Origin: a virus
Reading direction: 5' to 3' (one strand)
DNA: 36,491 bases
IMG/VR virus record: IMGVR_UViG_3300021960_000228
Span: 1 to 36,491 of that record
Part shown: in pieces, positions 33,741 through 36,491 of the stretch
How the letters are laid out: every line of letters starts with the position of its first letter
Position numbering within the stretch: the stretch's first letter is position 1
The notes under the pieces: generated by a model
Told to the model about the DNA's origin: nothing
Databases searched by the model: none
The model's input: only the letters and a program-made list of their open reading frames with translations
Made by a program: the position numbers and the translations under genes

Positions 33741-34932
33741 CTATATCATTTCCTTCTGTTGGTCTTCCACCTTCTGTGGGATTAGCTGCGGAACCCGCGA
33801 TATTTGCTGGTACTCGTATTTCTCCGGCACCGAATATTTCATCATAGTTTAAAGCCTCTCGTGCTTCATTTGGAGTAATAATCCCAGCGTTTACTAATGT
33901 GGAGTAATATGCCGCAGAATCTCTAAGTTCTGGCTGTAGGGCAGGTATGTTACTAATATCGCAGGTAAGTTCATACCCAAAGAAACGCTCTATTGCTTTA
34001 TTAATTTTTTCTGCAATAGGTAGGATTGTCTCTAAGTAGTATAGTCTATGATTGGGTCTAAGATTTGCGTTGTTGCCTGAGTCTAATAAGATGGGAGGTA
34101 CGCCTAGTACCTTAAGAATCTCTTTTTCAGAAGATTCAATAGAGCTTTCAAAGTCTAACTCACGAAAATTAACATTGGATATAGAGTCAAGTTCCATACC
34201 TCCGTCTAGCACCAATGGACGTCTACCGCCTCCGTCTGGTCTATACCGCGTGACCCAAGATTGAATCATTCTCTCTTTATTTTTTTCGCTAATAACTGAA
34301 GGTGATTTGATTACAAGACCAGGTACTGCTCCGTTAGAGAAGAAGTTATCCTGGAATTGGCGCATCTTAGTAAGCTGAGACATAATACGCTGAGCGGCTC
34401 GAAGTCTACTAGTACCTCTGTAAATGCTATGAAAGCTGTTCTCTTTGATGTGAATGATCTCACCAACAGAATAGTCTATATTCTTTTGAAAAGTAAACTT
34501 ATTAATATAAGTTCTAGTATCGGGATCAATATCTGTATAAGTTGCAGGTAAATGGTATAGGTGTATCCCGTCAAAGTAGATGAAGATGTTTCCATCTAAA
34601 ATATAATCGATTATGAGGTTTCGCTTAAAAGTAGAAATATCTTGAAAAGGATTAGGCTCCCGGTTAAGCAAAAGATTAACTCTAGATCGTCTAACTCCTT
34701 TAGCAACCGAATTCAGTCCTTGAATCGGTTCACCTACTCGTAACGGAATTTCGGCTGTGTCGTCTACAATCATATTTACGGCACGGTTTACAACTTCTAG
34801 ATACTCATAATAAGCCGTATAATTAGTAATAATCTCACGGGAAGATATAGGTCCTGCGCCTTCAAGACTTACTACAATCTCTTCTTGCGCGGGATTTAGT
34901 TTCTCCTGTTTCCAGAAATCATACCAAGCCAT
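33730..34932 (-). CDS. Portal protein (HK97 family)
   Basis: 400 residues. It has the family hallmarks: an N-terminal 'YEYLEVVNRAVNMIVDDTAEIPLRV' helix; 'LLLNREPNPFQDISTFKRNLIIDYILDGNIFIYF'; 'GEIIHIKENS' followed by 'YRGTSRLRAAQRIMSQLTKM'; 'NFFSNGAVPGLVI'; and 'EILKVLGVPPILLD', typical of the crown/stem region. A disordered C-terminal tail ends 'PTEGGRPTEGNDIDES'. The portal forms the dodecameric DNA entry ring at one head vertex and docks terminase. Slightly shorter than HK97 portal (424). Start ATG overlaps the HNH gene by 14 bases. Confidence 0.93.
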   Translation of the reverse strand: MAWYDFWKQEKLNPAQEEIVVSLEGAGPISSREIITNYTAYYEYLEVVNRAVNMIVDDTAEIPLRVGEPIQGLNSVAKGVRRSRVNLLLNREPNPFQDISTFKRNLIIDYILDGNIFIYFDGIHLYHLPATYTDIDPDTRTYINKFTFQKNIDYSVGEIIHIKENSFHSIYRGTSRLRAAQRIMSQLTKMRQFQDNFFSNGAVPGLVIKSPSVISEKNKERMIQSWVTRYRPDGGGRRPLVLDGGMELDSISNVNFRELDFESSIESSEKEILKVLGVPPILLDSGNNANLRPNHRLYYLETILPIAEKINKAIERFFGYELTCDISNIPALQPELRDSAAYYSTLVNAGIITPNEAREALNYDEIFGAGEIRVPANIAGSAANPTEGGRPTEGNDIDES

Positions 34933-35302
34933 ATTTTTCTCGTTGTATCTCTACCCAGCGCTTCTGCTTTTCTGCAGTATGCAGCGGAGGATTTCTACCG
35001 TAAATTGAATGTAGTTTTAAATGGTGGTCGTGACAAAGAGTAACTGTTTCATCGTATAGTTCAGCCCAGTTATCCTCTATAAATTCGTCTCTCCAGATTA
35101 TTAAGTACTCGTCTGTATAATGCTCTGGACGAAGCTTTTGCTTCTCCCCTAACCATTTACGTAATAAAGGGGCTAGGGTGTGAAAATGGTGAAAGTCTAA
35201 CTTTATCTTGACGCCGCATATGCGACACTCAGAACCCTTCTCGTATTTCGATTTTGCCCTATCTCGTATGTACTTTACAGGGTCTCTTTTTAAATCTACC
35301 AT
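34919..35302 (-). CDS. HNH-family nuclease associated with the terminase
   Basis: 127 residues. Zinc-binding pairs Cys26-x2-Cys29 and Cys90 with His93/His94 ('LCHDHHLKLH') flank a catalytic-type 'LDFHHF' (Asp36, His38, His39), the order of an HNH beta-beta-alpha-metal fold. In many HK97-like phages an HNH protein encoded next to terminase and portal is needed for terminase-dependent DNA cutting, and the location here fits. No free-standing homing features are seen. The only in-frame ATG is at 35302, with no ribosome binding site. The promoter -10 box lies just 12 bases upstream, so the mRNA would be nearly leaderless. Confidence 0.8.
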   Translation of the reverse strand: MVDLKRDPVKYIRDRAKSKYEKGSECRICGVKIKLDFHHFHTLAPLLRKWLGEKQKLRPEHYTDEYLIIWRDEFIEDNWAELYDETVTLCHDHHLKLHSIYGRNPPLHTAEKQKRWVEIQREKYGLV

Positions 35303-35314
35303 TTATTTTTAATC

Positions 35315-35343
35315 ATTATACTTTCGGGTTAGATGAAAGTCAA
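35315..35343 (-). promoter_or_regulatory. Sigma70-type promoter for the head genes
   Basis: Minus-strand TTGACT (35338-35343), a 17-base spacer and TATAAT (35315-35320), preceded by an A7-TA tract. Same hexamers, spacing and upstream tract as the promoter at 27601-27629. The expected start near 35308 would leave only ~5 bases before the HNH ATG. Confidence 0.72.
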
Positions 35344-35360
35344 GAAGTATTTTTTTCTTG
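35341..35360 (-). promoter_or_regulatory. Small inverted repeat over the -35 region
   Basis: CAAGAA and TTCTTG form a 6-base inverted repeat separated by 8 bases that include part of the A-tract. It sits just after the terminase stop and its inner end overlaps the -35 hexamer. It could be a weak terminator or a binding site; evidence is limited to the symmetry. Confidence 0.35.
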
Positions 35361-35363
35361 CCT

Positions 35364-36491
35364 TTAAAATGTTGGAGCACTCTCTTCAAAACTATAAAGT
35401 GCGTACCTTAACGCGTCTGCCATATGGGAGGAAGAATCGTGAACTGGCTTTTCCCGAATTAAGTTAGGGTTCGGGTCCCATCTATACATATCTAGTGAAC
35501 GTAATACTTCAGTGCACTTATGGTCTACGATAAGACGATCATTATCAATAAGACTTGCCACATGACCAATCCCGTCAACCACCGATTTCTTGGCGTTGAT
35601 AGTAGAAATGTCATACTGCTGTGCAAGATCGAATCTTGTTTGAGCGGCGGCTGCGTCGATAAAACAATAGTCGACCTCTCTTCTTTCAATAATTTCACCA
35701 AGGAAGCCAGCATGTTCCTCTGTCGTGCGTTCTGCCGCATAGTACTCTTCCATTAAATAATATTTGTGTCCGTCATATGCGATACAACAAAATGCTGTGG
35801 GGTCTTTAAAACCTACGTCAAGCCCCGAGATAATATCGCAGCCTGTAAAATCCATTTCTGATAAGTCTTGTACGCACTTATCATAATTAAGTGTCCAAAT
35901 CTGTCCTTCAAACACATTAAAGTCTGCTTCGTATTCCTGAGCAAATTCTGCGGTTGACATAGAACGTCGTGCTTCCGCAATATCAGTTTCTGAAGCTCTG
36001 GGGTTATCGTGCCAAGTTGCTTTAATACTCACCCACTCTGAAAAATCATCGGTGAACCCACGATTAAAAAAACGGCTAAACCAATTATTCCTTCCACGAG
36101 GAGTACTAATAAAGAGAGCTTTAGATCCCGGCTTATCGAGTGTTGGCCGGATAGCAACATTAAACGCTGTCTCTCCATCTGCCAATGCGGCCTCATCAAA
36201 GAGAACAAAGTCATAGCTCCTCCCTACAACAGAATCAATCTGATTTACAGATCCTAGTCTAATAGTAGACCCATTTGTTAATTCAATTACACGATCTTTT
36301 GCGTTATCTCGCGCTACTTCTAAGTCAAAGTGTTTTATCAGATTGCGTTGTAAATCGAATGAAATGTTAGAAAGATTGTAGTTAGGACTAACAATAAGTA
36401 CATGACATCCAGGAACGAGGGCGACGCATTGGGCGATAATATTTCCAATATAGGTCTTCCCTTGACGACGACTAAGAGCGCCAACAATGAA
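35364..36491 (-). CDS. Terminase large subunit (5' end outside window)
   Basis: 375 residues are visible, with the N-terminus beyond position 36491. The ATPase domain shows a Walker A motif 'SRRQGKTY' (36470-36447), Walker B 'FVLFDEAA' with Asp-Glu at about 36192-36197, and motif C 'ISTP'. The nuclease domain shows acidic residues in 'SGLDVGFKDPTAF', 'VDYCFIDAAAA' and 'SHMADALRYALYS', the three expected positions of the RNase H-like fold. The enzyme packages DNA through the portal and cuts concatemers. A TTG at 36185 is not the start, as the frame runs through it with the Walker A motif upstream. Confidence 0.95.
   Translation of the reverse strand, partial: FIVGALSRRQGKTYIGNIIAQCVALVPGCHVLIVSPNYNLSNISFDLQRNLIKHFDLEVARDNAKDRVIELTNGSTIRLGSVNQIDSVVGRSYDFVLFDEAALADGETAFNVAIRPTLDKPGSKALFISTPRGRNNWFSRFFNRGFTDDFSEWVSIKATWHDNPRASETDIAEARRSMSTAEFAQEYEADFNVFEGQIWTLNYDKCVQDLSEMDFTGCDIISGLDVGFKDPTAFCCIAYDGHKYYLMEEYYAAERTTEEHAGFLGEIIERREVDYCFIDAAAAQTRFDLAQQYDISTINAKKSVVDGIGHVASLIDNDRLIVDHKCTEVLRSLDMYRWDPNPNLIREKPVHDSSSHMADALRYALYSFEESAPTF

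Noticed and set aside
35364-36185. Terminase starting at TTG 36185
   Set aside because: The frame is open to the window edge and contains Walker A and Walker B upstream, so the gene is simply cut by the window.

Overview
The window is the late structural region of a tailed double-stranded DNA phage or prophage with a long, flexible, lambda/HK97-type (siphovirus) tail. Every gene I can support lies on the minus strand, so the window reads biologically from position 36491 down to 1. Coding density is close to complete: neighbouring genes overlap by a few bases or are separated by fewer than about 110 bases. There are no tRNA or rRNA genes, insertion sequences, CRISPR arrays or integration genes. 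The DNA is AT-rich by eye, genes have ordinary AGGAG-type ribosome binding sites, and lambda-like tail genes M, L, K, I and J are present. This suggests a Gram-negative host, perhaps a marine gammaproteobacterium, but nothing in the window names the host.

Head region (36491 to about 31340): C-terminal part of the large terminase, an HNH nuclease, portal protein, a small unknown protein, and a prohead protease fused in frame to an HK97-type major capsid protein. A strong internal ribosome binding site sits exactly where a separate capsid precursor would begin. A consensus promoter precedes the HNH gene and a C(UUCG)G hairpin follows the capsid gene.

Neck and tail tube (31339 to 27646): gp6-like head-tail connector, a large basic protein of unknown function, tail terminator, and tail tube protein. 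Next comes a second promoter of almost the same design as the first. The transcript it would start begins almost at once with a GC-rich hairpin.

Tail assembly and tail tip (27536 to 1): two tail assembly chaperone products linked by a -1 frameshift on AAATTTT, a 1550-residue tape measure, then the most unusual part. In lambda the tape measure is followed by M, L, K, I, J. Here there are three M-like genes, two of them enlarged by about 450 residues, interleaved with two roughly 1490-residue paralogous beta-rich proteins (order M-long, X, M-long, X, M-short). Lambda-like L, K, I and J follow, then another tail-tip protein cut by the window edge. The M/X block fills 12.8 kb and looks like a tandem duplication of a two-gene cassette. 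The best inference is that it supplies additional collars or receptor-binding fibres. It is the strongest candidate here for an undescribed arrangement.
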